A stretch of DNA of 64,000 nt from Palsa-504 sp963744005 (GTDB lineage: Bacteria > Actinomycetota > Actinomycetes > Streptosporangiales > Streptosporangiaceae), in assembly GCA_963744005.1 (NCBI GenBank), contig CAVURU010000003.1, forward strand, positions 310,001 through 374,000. Direction: 5' to 3'. Positions within the stretch are counted from its first letter, which is position 1; each line of letters begins with the position of its first letter. The notes beneath the pieces are model-generated. The model saw only the letters and a program-made list of their open reading frames with translations. It did no database searches and was not told the DNA's origin. Below are positions 7,711-18,567 of the stretch, in pieces. The translations under genes and the position numbers were made by a program.

Positions 7711-9345
7711 TCATTCCCCGTTCGCGGCCTCGGCACGCGAGGCGGCCAGGGCCAACAGCGCCACGTGCAGGGAGGTCCGCGACTCGGCCGAGCCGAGGTC
7801 AGTGCCGAGGATCCGCTCGATCCGGCGCAGCCGCTGGTAGAACGTGGGCCGGGCCAGGTTGGCCGCCTTGGCCGCCTCCGCCTTGTTGCCCCCGGCGGCC
7901 AGGTAGGCGGCCAGCACGTCCAGCAGGGCACCGGCCTGGCCGTCGGCCAGCAGCGCGCCCAGCTCGCGCTCGACGAACGTCTGCAGCCGCGGGTCGTCAC
8001 CCAGCAGGTGCAGCAGGCCGCGCAGCCGCAGGTCCGGGAGCCGGTAGAAAGGCGGCCCGGCGGCGGGTCCGCGTCCGGCCGGGCGGCCCGCGACCACATC
8101 GGCGACCTGGCCGGCTTCCAGGAACGAGCGGCGCACGTCCCTGATCGACCCCACCTCCGCGCCTACCCCGATGACCACCGGGCCGGCTCGCTCGGTGATC
8201 CGGGCCGCCAGCCGGGCCAGCACGGCGTCGGCGTCGGCCTGCATGCCGAGGGAGAGCATGGCCCCGGCCCGGGCGTCGTCCAGCGTGCCGACCAGCGCGG
8301 GCACCCGCTCGGCCGCTCCCGCGGCCGCCGCTGCGTCGGCCAGCTCCAGCACCCGGGCGTGGGCCGAGACCCCCAGGGGCCCCAGCCCCGGGTCGGGGAA
8401 CCGGAGCACCAGGGCGATGAGCTGCCGCCCGTCCACCGGCACGCCGAGGGCCCGGGCCCGGACCGCGGCCTCGGCCGGATCGGCGTGCGCCTGGGAGATG
8501 ATCCCGCTGATCAGGGTCCGGTGCGCCTGCCGTTCCAGGCTCTCCCGGTGCCGGGCCAGCAGCCGCCCCAGGGCCAGCGTGCTGGCCGCCCGCTCGATCA
8601 GCACGCTGTCGGTCCCGGACGGCGGCCCGCCGCAGACCAGGATGACCCGGCCCCAGTCCTCGCCGCGCGCGCCGACCTGGGTGACGAGCCATCCGGAGGC
8701 CTCGTCGTAGGCCGTCCGGCCGCGGATGACGACCGACCGGCTGCGCGCCGCGAAACCCTGCAGCAGCTGGCCCGGGTCGGCGCCGGCCGGCTCGCAGGCC
8801 AGTACCCGGTGGGCCAGGTCGGCCAGGATCACCGGCCGCCCGGCCAGCGCCGCCGCCTGCCGGATGACCTCCTCGGCCGAGGCGCCCGCCACCGACAGCT
8901 CGGTGAACATCTCGTGCAGGCGCTCGGAGACCCGCAGCTCCTCGAGCTGGGCGTCGATGATGCGGGCGTGCACCGCCTCGGTGATCTCGATGAACGCGAC
9001 CTCGCGCTCGAACGCGATGAGCGGCAGCCCGGCCCGCCCGGCCGCGGCGACCAGGGCCGACGGCAGCGACCCGGCGTAGCGCCGGCCCAGCTCCACCGCC
9101 AGCCCGGCCACCCCGATCCCGGCCAGCTCGCCGATGTAGGCGGCCAGCAGCCCTTCGTCGTCGGGCAGCGCGATGCCGGTGGACAGGACCAGCTCCCCGC
9201 CGCGCAGCAGGCGGGCCACGTCGGTCAGCTCGATGGCGTGTACCCAGCGCACCGGCGTGCCCAGCCGGTCGGCGCCGGCCACGACCACGGGACGGCCGCG
9301 CCGGCACACCTCCAGGGCGAGTACGTCGGCCAGCGAGGGCAGCAT
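7711..9345 (-). CDS. PucR-family transcriptional regulator
   Basis: A 544-residue regulator. An N-terminal PucR domain starts at MLPSLADVLAL and runs to about residue 125, a GGDEF-like middle region follows, and a C-terminal PucR helix-turn-helix occupies roughly the last 60 residues (ANLARPTFYQRLRRIERIL). An upstream in-frame start at 9483 would add 46 residues that lie within the divergent aminotransferase gene, so 9345 is preferred. PucR regulators commonly control purine or amino-acid catabolism and sit beside the genes they regulate. Here the divergent aminotransferase-mmsA pair is the likely target. The kinase/phosphatase gene follows on the same strand. Confidence 0.9.
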   Translation of the reverse strand: MLPSLADVLALEVCRRGRPVVVAGADRLGTPVRWVHAIELTDVARLLRGGELVLSTGIALPDDEGLLAAYIGELAGIGVAGLAVELGRRYAGSLPSALVAAAGRAGLPLIAFEREVAFIEITEAVHARIIDAQLEELRVSERLHEMFTELSVAGASAEEVIRQAAALAGRPVILADLAHRVLACEPAGADPGQLLQGFAARSRSVVIRGRTAYDEASGWLVTQVGARGEDWGRVILVCGGPPSGTDSVLIERAASTLALGRLLARHRESLERQAHRTLISGIISQAHADPAEAAVRARALGVPVDGRQLIALVLRFPDPGLGPLGVSAHARVLELADAAAAAGAAERVPALVGTLDDARAGAMLSLGMQADADAVLARLAARITERAGPVVIGVGAEVGSIRDVRRSFLEAGQVADVVAGRPAGRGPAAGPPFYRLPDLRLRGLLHLLGDDPRLQTFVERELGALLADGQAGALLDVLAAYLAAGGNKAEAAKAANLARPTFYQRLRRIERILGTDLGSAESRTSLHVALLALAASRAEAANGE

Positions 9346-9427
9346 TGACACAGTGTACGGATCAGGCCCGATATCGATACAGGATGTCACTACCGTCCGG
9401 ACCAGGGGAGCGAGCAGACTGGTGAGC

Positions 9428-10728
9428 ATGTCTGAGCTCCTCGCCCGCCACCGCGCGGTCATCCCCAACTGGGTCGCGATCAACTACGACGAGCCGATCG
9501 AGATCGCCAGCGGTAAGGGCTGCCGGGTGACCGACGCTCAGGGCCGCAGCTACCTGGACTTCTTCGCCGGCATCCTGACCAACATGCTCGGCTACGACGT
9601 CCCGGAGGTCCGGGAGGCGGTCGAGCGGCAGCTGGCCACCGGGGTGGTGCACAGCTCGACGCTGTACCTGATCCGCAACCAGGTCGAGCTGGCCGAGAAG
9701 ATCGTGCGGCTGTCCGGGATTCCCGACGCCAAGGTCTTCTTCACCAACTCCGGGACCGAAGCCAACGAGACGGCGCTGCTGGCCGCGCTCACGGCCCGCA
9801 AAGCGAATCAGGTCCTGGCCATGCGGGGCAGCTATCACGGCCGTTCGTTCGGCGCCATCTCAGCCACCGGGGTGGCGTCCTGGAAGATGTCGAGCAACGA
9901 CCCGTTCGGCGCCCATTACCTGCACGGCACCGACCGGCGTGTCGGTCCCTTCGCGAACCTGTCCGACGCCGACTACATCAAGGCCTGCGCCGATGACCTG
10001 CGGGCCCTGCTGTCGGCCGGCGTCAACCCGGCCGACGTGGGCTGCCTGCTGGCCGAGCCGGTGCAGGGCGTGGGCGGGTTCACCATGGCGCCCGACGGCC
10101 TGCTCGGCGTGTACCAGGAGATCCTGGCCGAGCACGGCATCCTGCTCATCTCGGACGAGGTGCAGACCGGCTGGGGCCGCACCGGCGCGCACTTCTGGGG
10201 CATCTCCGCGCACGGCGTCGTGCCGGACGCCATGACGTTCGCCAAGGGGCTGGGCAACGGCTTTGCCATCGGCGGCGTGGTGGCCCGCGGCGAGCTGCTC
10301 GACGGCATCCGCGGCAACGGCATCTCCACCTTCGGCGGCAACCCGCTGGCCACCGCCGCGGGCAGCGCCACCCTCGACTACGTCCTGTCCCACGACCTGC
10401 AGCACAACGCCGCGGTGGTCGGCGAGCTGATCATCAGCGGGCTCCGGGACGCCGCCGCGGAGCTGGCCGTGGCCGGGGAGGTGCGCGGCAGGGGACTGAT
10501 GTTCGCCGTGGACCTGGTCGATCCGGCCACCGGCGCGCCCAGCCCGGCGCTGGCCGCGCGGGCCATGGAGGCGACCAAGGAGCGCGGGCTGCTGGTCGGC
10601 AAGGGCGGCCTGTACGGCGCCACGCTGCGGATGGCGCCGCCGCTCACCCTCAGCGAGGCCGAGGCCAAGGAGGGCCTGGCCCTGCTGGCCGACGCGCTGG
10701 CCAGCGTCGACGCCGAGGCGGCGGCCCG

Positions 10729-10732
<4 letters not shown>
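9428..10732 (+). CDS. Class III PLP-dependent aminotransferase
   Basis: A 434-residue fold-type I aminotransferase related to 4-aminobutyrate and beta-alanine aminotransferases. The PLP lysine is K273 in TFAKGLGNG, preceded by the ligand motif DEVQTGWGRTG. ATG 9428 is preferred; the longer upstream frame is antisense to PucR. The stop overlaps the next start as ATGA, so translation is coupled to a methylmalonate-semialdehyde dehydrogenase. The pairing suggests that it produces malonate or methylmalonate semialdehyde from beta-alanine or 3-aminoisobutyrate. The exact amino donor is inferred, and GABA or other omega-amines remain possible. Confidence 0.88.
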
Positions 10733-12228
<1,496 letters not shown>

Positions 12229-12261
12229 CACCCTTCCCGGCCGAACGGGCCGTGCTGCCTG

Positions 12262-12287
12262 CCCCGGGCCCGGCTCGTGGCCCGGGG
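12262..12287 (+). terminator. Hairpin after mmsA
   Basis: CCCCGGGCC (12262-12270) and GGCCCGGGG (12279-12287) form a perfect 9-bp stem around an 8-nt loop, 34 bp past the mmsA stop and 70 bp before the histidine kinase start. There is no U-tract, only GTT, as is common for actinobacterial hairpin terminators. Function is inferred from position. Confidence 0.55.
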
Positions 12288-12357
12288 GTTAGCCTCACCC
12301 CGGGCCGGGGGGCGCGGGTGATGGCCGCCCCGGCCGGCCATGGCATAGCGTCGAGCC

Positions 12358-13617
12358 ATGTTCCTGCTCCGCGACCTGGTGTCGGCCCGCACCTGGCTCG
12401 CCATGGCCCACCACCTGGCCGGGATGATCCTCGGCCTGGCGGCGATCTTCATCATCGTCTTCGGGCTCACCTTCGGGGTGGGCGGCCTGCTCATCGCGCT
12501 GGTCGGGCTGCCCCTGCTCGGCGTCACGATCCGGGTGGCCGACTGGTTCGCCCGGGCCGAGCGGGCCCGGTTCGCATTCCTGCTCGGCACCCGGATCCCG
12601 GCCTGGCCCGCGCCCGGCGCGGCCGGCCGGACCGGGTTCCGCTGGGGGGTCATCCCGCGCTGGCGGATGCTGACCGAGCCGGCCACCTGGGCCGAGCTCG
12701 GCTACCCGGTGGTGCGGCTGCCGGTCAGCGTGGCCTGCGCCAGCCTCAGCGTGCTGGCCTGGGCGGTGGGCCTGAGCCTGCTGGCGCTGCCCGCCTACGG
12801 CCGGGCCCTGCCCGGCGGCGGCCCCTCGTTCGGCGAGGTCGTGCTGCACACGCACGCCGAGCTGGCCGGGCTGGTGCTGGCCGGGCTGGTCCTGGTGCTG
12901 GCCGCGCCGCAGCTCACCCGGGGCCTGGCCGCCGCGGACAGCGCGCTGAGCCGCCGGCTGCTCGGGCCGCGCCGGGACCTGGCCGCGCGGGTCACCGAGC
13001 TGGAGATCAGCCGGGAGCGGGTGGTGGACGCGGCCGAGGCGGAACGGCGCCGGATCGAACGGGACCTGCACGACGGCGCCCAGCAGCGCCTGGTCGCGCT
13101 GGCCATGGAGCTCGGCCGGGCCAAGGCCAAGTTCGCCGACGACCTCGACGCGGCCCGGGAGCTGGTCGACCAGGCGCACGCCCAGGCCAAGGAGGCCCTC
13201 ACCGAGCTGCGCAACCTGGTCCGCGGCGTGCACCCGCCGGTGCTCACCGACCGCGGCCTGGACGCGGCCCTGTCCGGGCTGGCCGCGCTGTGCCCGGTAC
13301 CGGTCGACGTGCATGTCGACGTGCCGGTCCGGCCCAGGGCCTCGGTGGAGGCGGTGGCCTACTTCATGGTGGCCGAGGCGCTGACCAACGTGGCCAAGCA
13401 CGCGCGGGCCAGCCACGCCAAGGTGGTCGTGGAAGGCCACGGCTATCCCGGCACGCTGACCGTCATGGTCAGCGACGACGGGATCGGCGGCGCCGACATC
13501 ACCAGTCCCGGGCTGGCCGGGCTGGCCGACCGGGTCTCCGGCGTGGACGGCCGGATGTCGGTCGAGTCCCCGGCGGGCGGCCCGACCATCGTCGCGGCGG
13601 AGCTGCCATGCGGGTAG
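12358..13617 (+). CDS. NarL-type sensor histidine kinase (HisKA_3)
   Basis: A 419-residue membrane kinase. Hydrophobic helices lie at about residues 18-55, 118-150 and 158-185, followed by a HisKA_3 dimerisation region with phospho-acceptor motif RRIERDLHDGAQQRLV near 232-247 and a C-terminal ATPase with ALTNVAKHARAS and DDGIGG. The stop is 10 bp inside the downstream response regulator, so the pair is translationally coupled. The sensory region resembles the multi-helix sensor of streptomycete NarL-type kinases; no ligand can be inferred. Confidence 0.9.
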   Translation: MFLLRDLVSARTWLAMAHHLAGMILGLAAIFIIVFGLTFGVGGLLIALVGLPLLGVTIRVADWFARAERARFAFLLGTRIPAWPAPGAAGRTGFRWGVIPRWRMLTEPATWAELGYPVVRLPVSVACASLSVLAWAVGLSLLALPAYGRALPGGGPSFGEVVLHTHAELAGLVLAGLVLVLAAPQLTRGLAAADSALSRRLLGPRRDLAARVTELEISRERVVDAAEAERRRIERDLHDGAQQRLVALAMELGRAKAKFADDLDAARELVDQAHAQAKEALTELRNLVRGVHPPVLTDRGLDAALSGLAALCPVPVDVHVDVPVRPRASVEAVAYFMVAEALTNVAKHARASHAKVVVEGHGYPGTLTVMVSDDGIGGADITSPGLAGLADRVSGVDGRMSVESPAGGPTIVAAELPCG

Positions 13618-14246
13618 CCATCGCCGAAGACTCGGTCCTGCTCCGCGAGGGCCTGACCCGGCTGCTGGTCGAGGCGGGCCATCAGGTGACGGCCGTGGCC
13701 GGCGAGGCCGAGGGATTCCTGCGGGCCGTGGCCGAGGATCCGCCGGACGCGGCCGTGGTCGACGTGCGGATGCCGCCCACCTTCACCGACGAGGGCCTGC
13801 GCGCCGCCCTGGTCGTCCGGGACCGCTGGCCCGACGTGGGCGTGCTGGTGCTGTCCCAGTGGGTCGAGGAACGGTACGCCACCGAGCTGATCTCCGGCCG
13901 TCCGCACGGCGTCGGTTACCTGCTCAAGGACCGGGTGGCCGACGTGACCGAGTTCCTGGACGCGCTGGCCCGGGTGGCCGGCGGCGGCAGCGCGCTGGAC
14001 CCCGAGGTCGTGGCCCAGCTGCTGGCCCGCAGCCGTCACCCGCTCGGCCAACTGACCCCGCGCGAGCGTGAGGTGCTGGCCCTGATGGCCGAGGGCCGGT
14101 CCAACGCCGCCATCGCCGACACCCTGGTCGTGGGCGGCGGCGCGGTCGAGAAGCACATCAACAACATCTTCACCAAGCTCGGGCTGGCGCCCGGCGACCG
14201 GGACCACCGCCGTGTCCTGGCCGTACTGCGCTACCTCGGCACCTAG
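13608..14246 (+). CDS. NarL/LuxR-family response regulator
   Basis: A 212-residue regulator. The receiver domain (1-120) has the acidic pair ED at 7-8, phospho-acceptor aspartate in VVDVRMPP and lysine in LLKDRV. A LuxR-type helix-turn-helix follows (LTPREREVLALMAEG then VEKHINNIFTKLGL). It overlaps the kinase gene by 10 bp and is followed 31 bp later by the DUF4097 gene on the same strand, which is a natural candidate for regulation or co-transcription. Confidence 0.92.
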   Translation: MRVAIAEDSVLLREGLTRLLVEAGHQVTAVAGEAEGFLRAVAEDPPDAAVVDVRMPPTFTDEGLRAALVVRDRWPDVGVLVLSQWVEERYATELISGRPHGVGYLLKDRVADVTEFLDALARVAGGGSALDPEVVAQLLARSRHPLGQLTPREREVLALMAEGRSNAAIADTLVVGGGAVEKHINNIFTKLGLAPGDRDHRRVLAVLRYLGT

Positions 14247-14277
14247 GCCACACGGCACGCAAGAACGGGGAACCGCC

Positions 14278-15267
14278 ATGACCATCACCTCCCCGGCCGG
14301 CCCGCTGACCGCCGCGGGCCCGCCGCGCATGAGCCCGGGCCGCTGGGCGGCCCTCGCCGTCGCCGTCCCGGTGGCCCTGGCCCTCATCGGCTGGACCGCG
14401 TTCAGCCTGGTCGCCGCGGTGGCCACCGGCAGCTACCCGGTCAGCTACGCCGTGCCGGTCCGCGACGGCCAGGTGGCCCTGGACGTCAACTCCGGCGACG
14501 TCACCCTGCGCCCGGCGGCGGCCTCGGGCACCGCCCGGCTGGACGGGACCATCCGGTACAGCCTGATCCGCCCGCACGCCGACGAGGCGGTCAGCGCCGA
14601 CGGCACCCACCTCGACCTGAACTGCTCCCCGGTCCCGGGCAACTGCGGGCTGAGCGCCGTCCTCGCCGTCCCGCCCCGGACCGCGGTCAGCGTGCGCAGC
14701 AACGGCGGCGATATCGCGGCGTCTGGCTTCTCGGCCGGCCTGAACCTGGACACGGGCGGCGGCAATATCACGGCCAGCAGCCTGACCGGCCGCGTCCAGC
14801 TGGACACCGAGGGCGGGGACCTGGCCGCCGACGGGCTGGACGGCACCGTCACCGTGGCCACCGAGGGCGGCAACGTCGAAGGGTCCAACTGGACCGTGGG
14901 CCCGGACGCGCAGGTGGACACCAGCGGCGGCGACCTGAGCCTCAGCGGCCTGGCCGGCGACCTGCAGCTGACCAGCGAGGGCGGCAACGTCAGCGCCACC
15001 GGCGTGACCTCGGGCGCGATCACCCTGGGCAGCGGCGGCGGTGACGTCAGCCTCGCCTTCAGCCAGCCGCCGCAGAACCTGCAGATCACCGCGGAGGGCG
15101 GCAACGTCACCGTGATCCTGCCCCTGGGCAGCGCCAGGTACGCCATCGCCACCCCCGACACAGCGGGCGGGAACGTCAGCTACCCGGCGTCGCTGGAGGA
15201 CCCGCAGTCCGCCCGGACCATCACGGTGAACAGCAGCGGCGGCAACATCGCCATCAGCCAGGGTTAA
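14278..15267 (+). CDS. DUF4097-family beta-strand-repeat protein with N-terminal membrane anchor
   Basis: A 329-residue protein. Residues about 20-45 (WAALAVAVPVALALIGWTAF) form one membrane helix, and the rest is a repeated beta structure with recurring GGNV/GGDL turns (SEGGNVSATG, TSGGDLSLSG and others), as in DUF4097/adhesin-like beta-helix proteins. It is probably anchored in the membrane with its beta-helix outside. Function is not known for the family. It is 31 bp downstream of the NarL-type response regulator and probably belongs to the same transcript. ATG 14278 is chosen because the hydrophobic segment follows at the right distance. Confidence 0.8.
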   Translation: MTITSPAGPLTAAGPPRMSPGRWAALAVAVPVALALIGWTAFSLVAAVATGSYPVSYAVPVRDGQVALDVNSGDVTLRPAAASGTARLDGTIRYSLIRPHADEAVSADGTHLDLNCSPVPGNCGLSAVLAVPPRTAVSVRSNGGDIAASGFSAGLNLDTGGGNITASSLTGRVQLDTEGGDLAADGLDGTVTVATEGGNVEGSNWTVGPDAQVDTSGGDLSLSGLAGDLQLTSEGGNVSATGVTSGAITLGSGGGDVSLAFSQPPQNLQITAEGGNVTVILPLGSARYAIATPDTAGGNVSYPASLEDPQSARTITVNSSGGNIAISQG

Positions 15268-15388
15268 GTCCCGCCCGTCCCGTAGTAGCGGGGCGATACG
15301 TGAGATGACCCGAGAAGCTGGGGAGCCGGGATGATTGACACGCAGCCGCGCCGCAGGAGGGCCGCCGCGCCAGCCGAGGGACGCGCGC

Positions 15389-16316
15389 TTAGGGCATCCG
15401 GAGCGAGTTGACCAGCGCCGTGATGGCGCCGGTGCCCAGGTTGCTGGGCACCGAGGCGTAGAACACGGCAGGCGGCTGGCCCGTGCCCCGGTCCACCAGG
15501 ACCACGGCGCCGGTCTCGCTGGTCCAGGCCAGGTGCTCCTGGACCGCGTCCGGGTAGCTGACGGTGAACGTCACCATCCAGGCCGGGTGCCCGCTGACCT
15601 GGATTGACGAGCTCTCGTCGGTGAGGCGCGTGTGGCTCAGCCCGGCGTAGTAGGCCGGGTCGGTGGCGTCGGCCACGCCCGTCGCGACCGGTCCGAGATC
15701 GGCGGGCCCGGAGTAGGAGAAGGCCCGGCCGAGCAGGCCCGAGCAGGCGTTCCCGTGCCAGGTGATCACTGATCCGCCGATGGTGGCGCGCCCGGCCGCG
15801 GCGTGCTCGCCCGCCGTCCAGCGGAACGCCGGCGTGGCCAGGATGGACGGGCAGCCCTGCTGCCACGGCTGGGACAACAGCTGATAGGACAGGCCGGAGG
15901 ACGCATCGGCGACCTGCGGGCCCTTCGGGGCCGCCAGCGCCGACGCTGCCGGGCTGGCCGATGCCGTGCCGGCGCGATCCCTGGGGCGCGGCTGACCGGG
16001 CCACCACCCGTGACTGACGTGACGGGGCGGCGGCCGGGCTCACCGTGTGAGCCTTCGCGGTCAGCGCCGCGGGCTGGGCCGGCCCGGCGGTCCGGGAGAT
16101 GATGACCACGAATCCGGCGATGACCCCCAGGGCGACCACGGTGAGGCCGGCCATGATGCCCATGGCCCAGTGCTGGCGGCGCCGCCGCCGCCACCGGCGG
16201 CGAGCGGCGGCCGCGCCGAGGTCGCCCACCGTCGCGCTTCGGGTGCGCCGCGGGTCCTGCGGGTTCTGGGGCTGCTGCGAGCCCCGGCTCGGGGCCCCGG
16301 TCGCCGGCATCGCCAT
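15389..16316 (-). pseudogene. Membrane-anchored protein of unknown function, split by a frameshift
   Basis: The N-terminal part reads from ATG 16316: a disordered basic segment, then one membrane helix (IMAGLTVVALGVIAGFVVII, about residues 53-72) and an Ala/Pro-rich linker. About 15965 the coding continues in the next frame as SPAASALAAPKGPQVADASS, then a soluble domain ending at 15389 with WKP-free beta-rich sequence (YAGLSHTRLTDE, HPAWMVTFTV). Removing one base near 15965-15990 would give a single 308-residue protein. The second half has no usable start of its own. The C-terminal domain is not recognised. It may be true gene decay or a sequencing indel. Confidence 0.6.
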
Positions 16317-16386
16317 ACGCCCACGGTAACTGGCCTATATCCGGCAAAGAATACTTAGCCGGGCACGAAAATCCCGGACCGGGGAA

Positions 16387-18456
16387 TCAGCCGTCCCACA
16401 GCGAGCCCAGCGCGGCGTCCACCCGGCCGCTGATCGAGCCGGCCATGGGCAGGACCGGGGCCGGGACTTCGGCTGCCGCTGTGTCGCACGCGGCCAGCGC
16501 GTCGGCGTCCAGGAAGCGGGTCAGCTGCCCGAAGCTGTGCCGGTCATCGCGGCCCCGGCGGTGATGGTGCAGCCGCAGCGGCGCGTACAGGTAGAGGTGG
16601 TCGCGGGCCCGGGTCAGGGCGACGTAGAACAGCCGGTGCTCCTCGGCCAGGCCGTCCGGGTCGCCCAGGGCCATGTCACTGGGCAGCGCGCCGTCGACCA
16701 GATGGGGCACGTGCACCACCGGCCACTCCAGGCCCTTGGCCGCATGGATGGTGGAGATGGTCAGGTAATCCTCGTCCAGCCGCGGCCGCCCGGCCAGGTC
16801 CGAACCGGAAACCGGCGGGTCCAGGGTCAGCTCGGCCAGCGCGTCGTGCAGCGACGGCTGCCCCGCGGCCGCGTCGGCCACCCGGCGCAGGTCGGCCAGC
16901 CGGGCCTCCGCGTCCGGGTAGCGGGCCCGGATCAGCGGCTCCAGGATCCTCACCAGTGTCTCGGCCTGCGCCGGGCCGGGCTGACCCGAGGCCTCGGCCA
17001 GCAGGCCGAGGGTGGCGGCCAGGGCCCGGCGGGACCGCGCGGGCGCCGTCTGCACCACGGCGCCGGGCCAGCCGCCCGGCCCGTCCGCTCCGCCCGGCCC
17101 GTCCGCTCCGCCCGGCCCGTCCGCTCCGCCCGGCAGGACGGCCAGCAGGCGGCGGGCGTGGCCCGGCCCGATGCCGTCGTGCAGTCGCAGCAGCCGGAAC
17201 CAGGCCAGCTCGTCAGCCGGGTTGGCCAGGGTCCGCGCCGCGGCCAGGAAGTCCCGGATGTGCGCGGTGTCGGTGAACCGCAAGCCGCCGAACTTCACGT
17301 ACGGGATCTTCCGCGCGCTGAGCTCGATCTCCAGGATGTCGCTGTGATGGGAGGCCCGGACCAGGACAGCCTGGTCCTGCAGCGCGGCGCCGTCCTCGGC
17401 CGCCTGCAGGATCCGGGCGCAGATCTCCCGGGCCTGCGCGGCCTCGTCGTGGCAGCGGACCAGCAGCGGAGCCACCCCCGGGCCGCGGTCTCCGGTCAGC
17501 GTCAGGTCCAGGCCCGGTGCCGACGGCCGGATGAGGTTGGCCAGGTCCAGAACGCCCTGGCGGGACCGGTAGTTGCGGTCCAGCCGGACGATGTCCAGCC
17601 CGGGGTAGTCACCGGTCAGCTGGCGCAGGTGGGCCGGGTCGGCCCCGCGGAACCCGTAGATGGCCTGCGCGTCGTCACCCACGCAGGTCAGCTGCTTGCC
17701 GTCCGGCTGCAGCAGCCGCACGATGCTGGCCTGCACCGCGTTGACGTCCTGGTACTCATCGACCAGGACCGCGTCGAACATGCCGCGCAGCACCGGCCCG
17801 GCGGCCGGATCGGCCAGCGCCGCCTGCCAGAGCAGCAGCAGGTCGTCGAAGTCGACCAGGTGCCGGTCCCGCTTGCGCGCGGTGTAGGCGCGGAACAGGC
17901 CGGACAGCTGGCTGATGAACGGCCCGCACCACGGGAAGCTGGCCGTGACCACCTCGCGGACCGGCCGCCCGGTGTTCACGCACCGGGTGTAGATGTCGGC
18001 GCAGGTCCCGGCCCGGGGCGCTCGCTGGCCGGGCTCGGCCAGGCCGTGCTCCGGGCGCAGCACGTCCATCAGGTCGGTCGCGTCGGCCTGGTCCAGGATG
18101 CTGAACTGCGGCGGCAGCGCGAACGCCTCCGCGTGCTGCCGGATGATCTTGTGCGCGATGGCGTGGAACGTCCCGCCGCAGATCCGGTCGGCCGAGCCGG
18201 GCCCGCGGGCCTGGTGGGTCACGGCCGACGCGGCCCGGGCCAGCATGTCGCTGGCCGCCCGGCGGGTGAAGGTGAGCAGCAGGATCCGGCTGGCCGGCAC
18301 GCCCTGGCTGTCGCGTAGCCACGCGGCCCGGGCCACCAGCGTCCGGGTCTTGCCGGTGCCCGCCCCGGCCAGCACCAGCAGCGGGCCGCCCTCGTGGGTG
18401 GCGGCGCGGCGCTGCTGCTCGTTCAGCCCGTCCAGAATGTCGCCGTGGTCGAACAT
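16387..18456 (-). CDS. UvrD/PcrA-type superfamily I DNA helicase
   Basis: An ATP-dependent 3'-5' helicase of the UvrD/Rep group, about 689 residues. Walker A is AGAGTGKT near residue 32, motif II is VDEYQDVNAVQ, motif III GDDAQAIYGFRG, motif V TIHAAKGLEW, and the last motif YVALTRARDHLYLY. All catalytic motifs look intact. The ATG at 18456 (MFDHGD) fits the family start; an ATG 12 bp upstream is equally possible. A Gly-Ala-Asp-Gly-Pro tandem repeat is inserted in the 2B region. Likely role: DNA repair or recombination. Confidence 0.92.
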   Translation of the reverse strand: MFDHGDILDGLNEQQRRAATHEGGPLLVLAGAGTGKTRTLVARAAWLRDSQGVPASRILLLTFTRRAASDMLARAASAVTHQARGPGSADRICGGTFHAIAHKIIRQHAEAFALPPQFSILDQADATDLMDVLRPEHGLAEPGQRAPRAGTCADIYTRCVNTGRPVREVVTASFPWCGPFISQLSGLFRAYTARKRDRHLVDFDDLLLLWQAALADPAAGPVLRGMFDAVLVDEYQDVNAVQASIVRLLQPDGKQLTCVGDDAQAIYGFRGADPAHLRQLTGDYPGLDIVRLDRNYRSRQGVLDLANLIRPSAPGLDLTLTGDRGPGVAPLLVRCHDEAAQAREICARILQAAEDGAALQDQAVLVRASHHSDILEIELSARKIPYVKFGGLRFTDTAHIRDFLAAARTLANPADELAWFRLLRLHDGIGPGHARRLLAVLPGGADGPGGADGPGGADGPGGWPGAVVQTAPARSRRALAATLGLLAEASGQPGPAQAETLVRILEPLIRARYPDAEARLADLRRVADAAAGQPSLHDALAELTLDPPVSGSDLAGRPRLDEDYLTISTIHAAKGLEWPVVHVPHLVDGALPSDMALGDPDGLAEEHRLFYVALTRARDHLYLYAPLRLHHHRRGRDDRHSFGQLTRFLDADALAACDTAAAEVPAPVLPMAGSISGRVDAALGSLWDG
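17076..17129. repeat. 18-bp in-frame tandem repeat, three perfect copies
   Basis: CCGGCCCGTCCGCTCCGC occurs three times head to tail at 17076-17093, 17094-17111 and 17112-17129. On the coding strand it adds Gly-Gly-Ala-Asp-Gly-Pro three times to the helicase. Perfect identity at the DNA level suggests recent slippage and possible length variation between strains. Confidence 0.9.
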
Positions 18457-18567
18457 GCTTATGAACATAACCAGGCGGGCCGGCCGAACTCGCACGCCGC
18501 GCCGGCATGAATTGCGGCCGGGCGGCCGCCGGGGGACGGCCCCGGCGGCCCGGTCCCGCTCTGCGGG

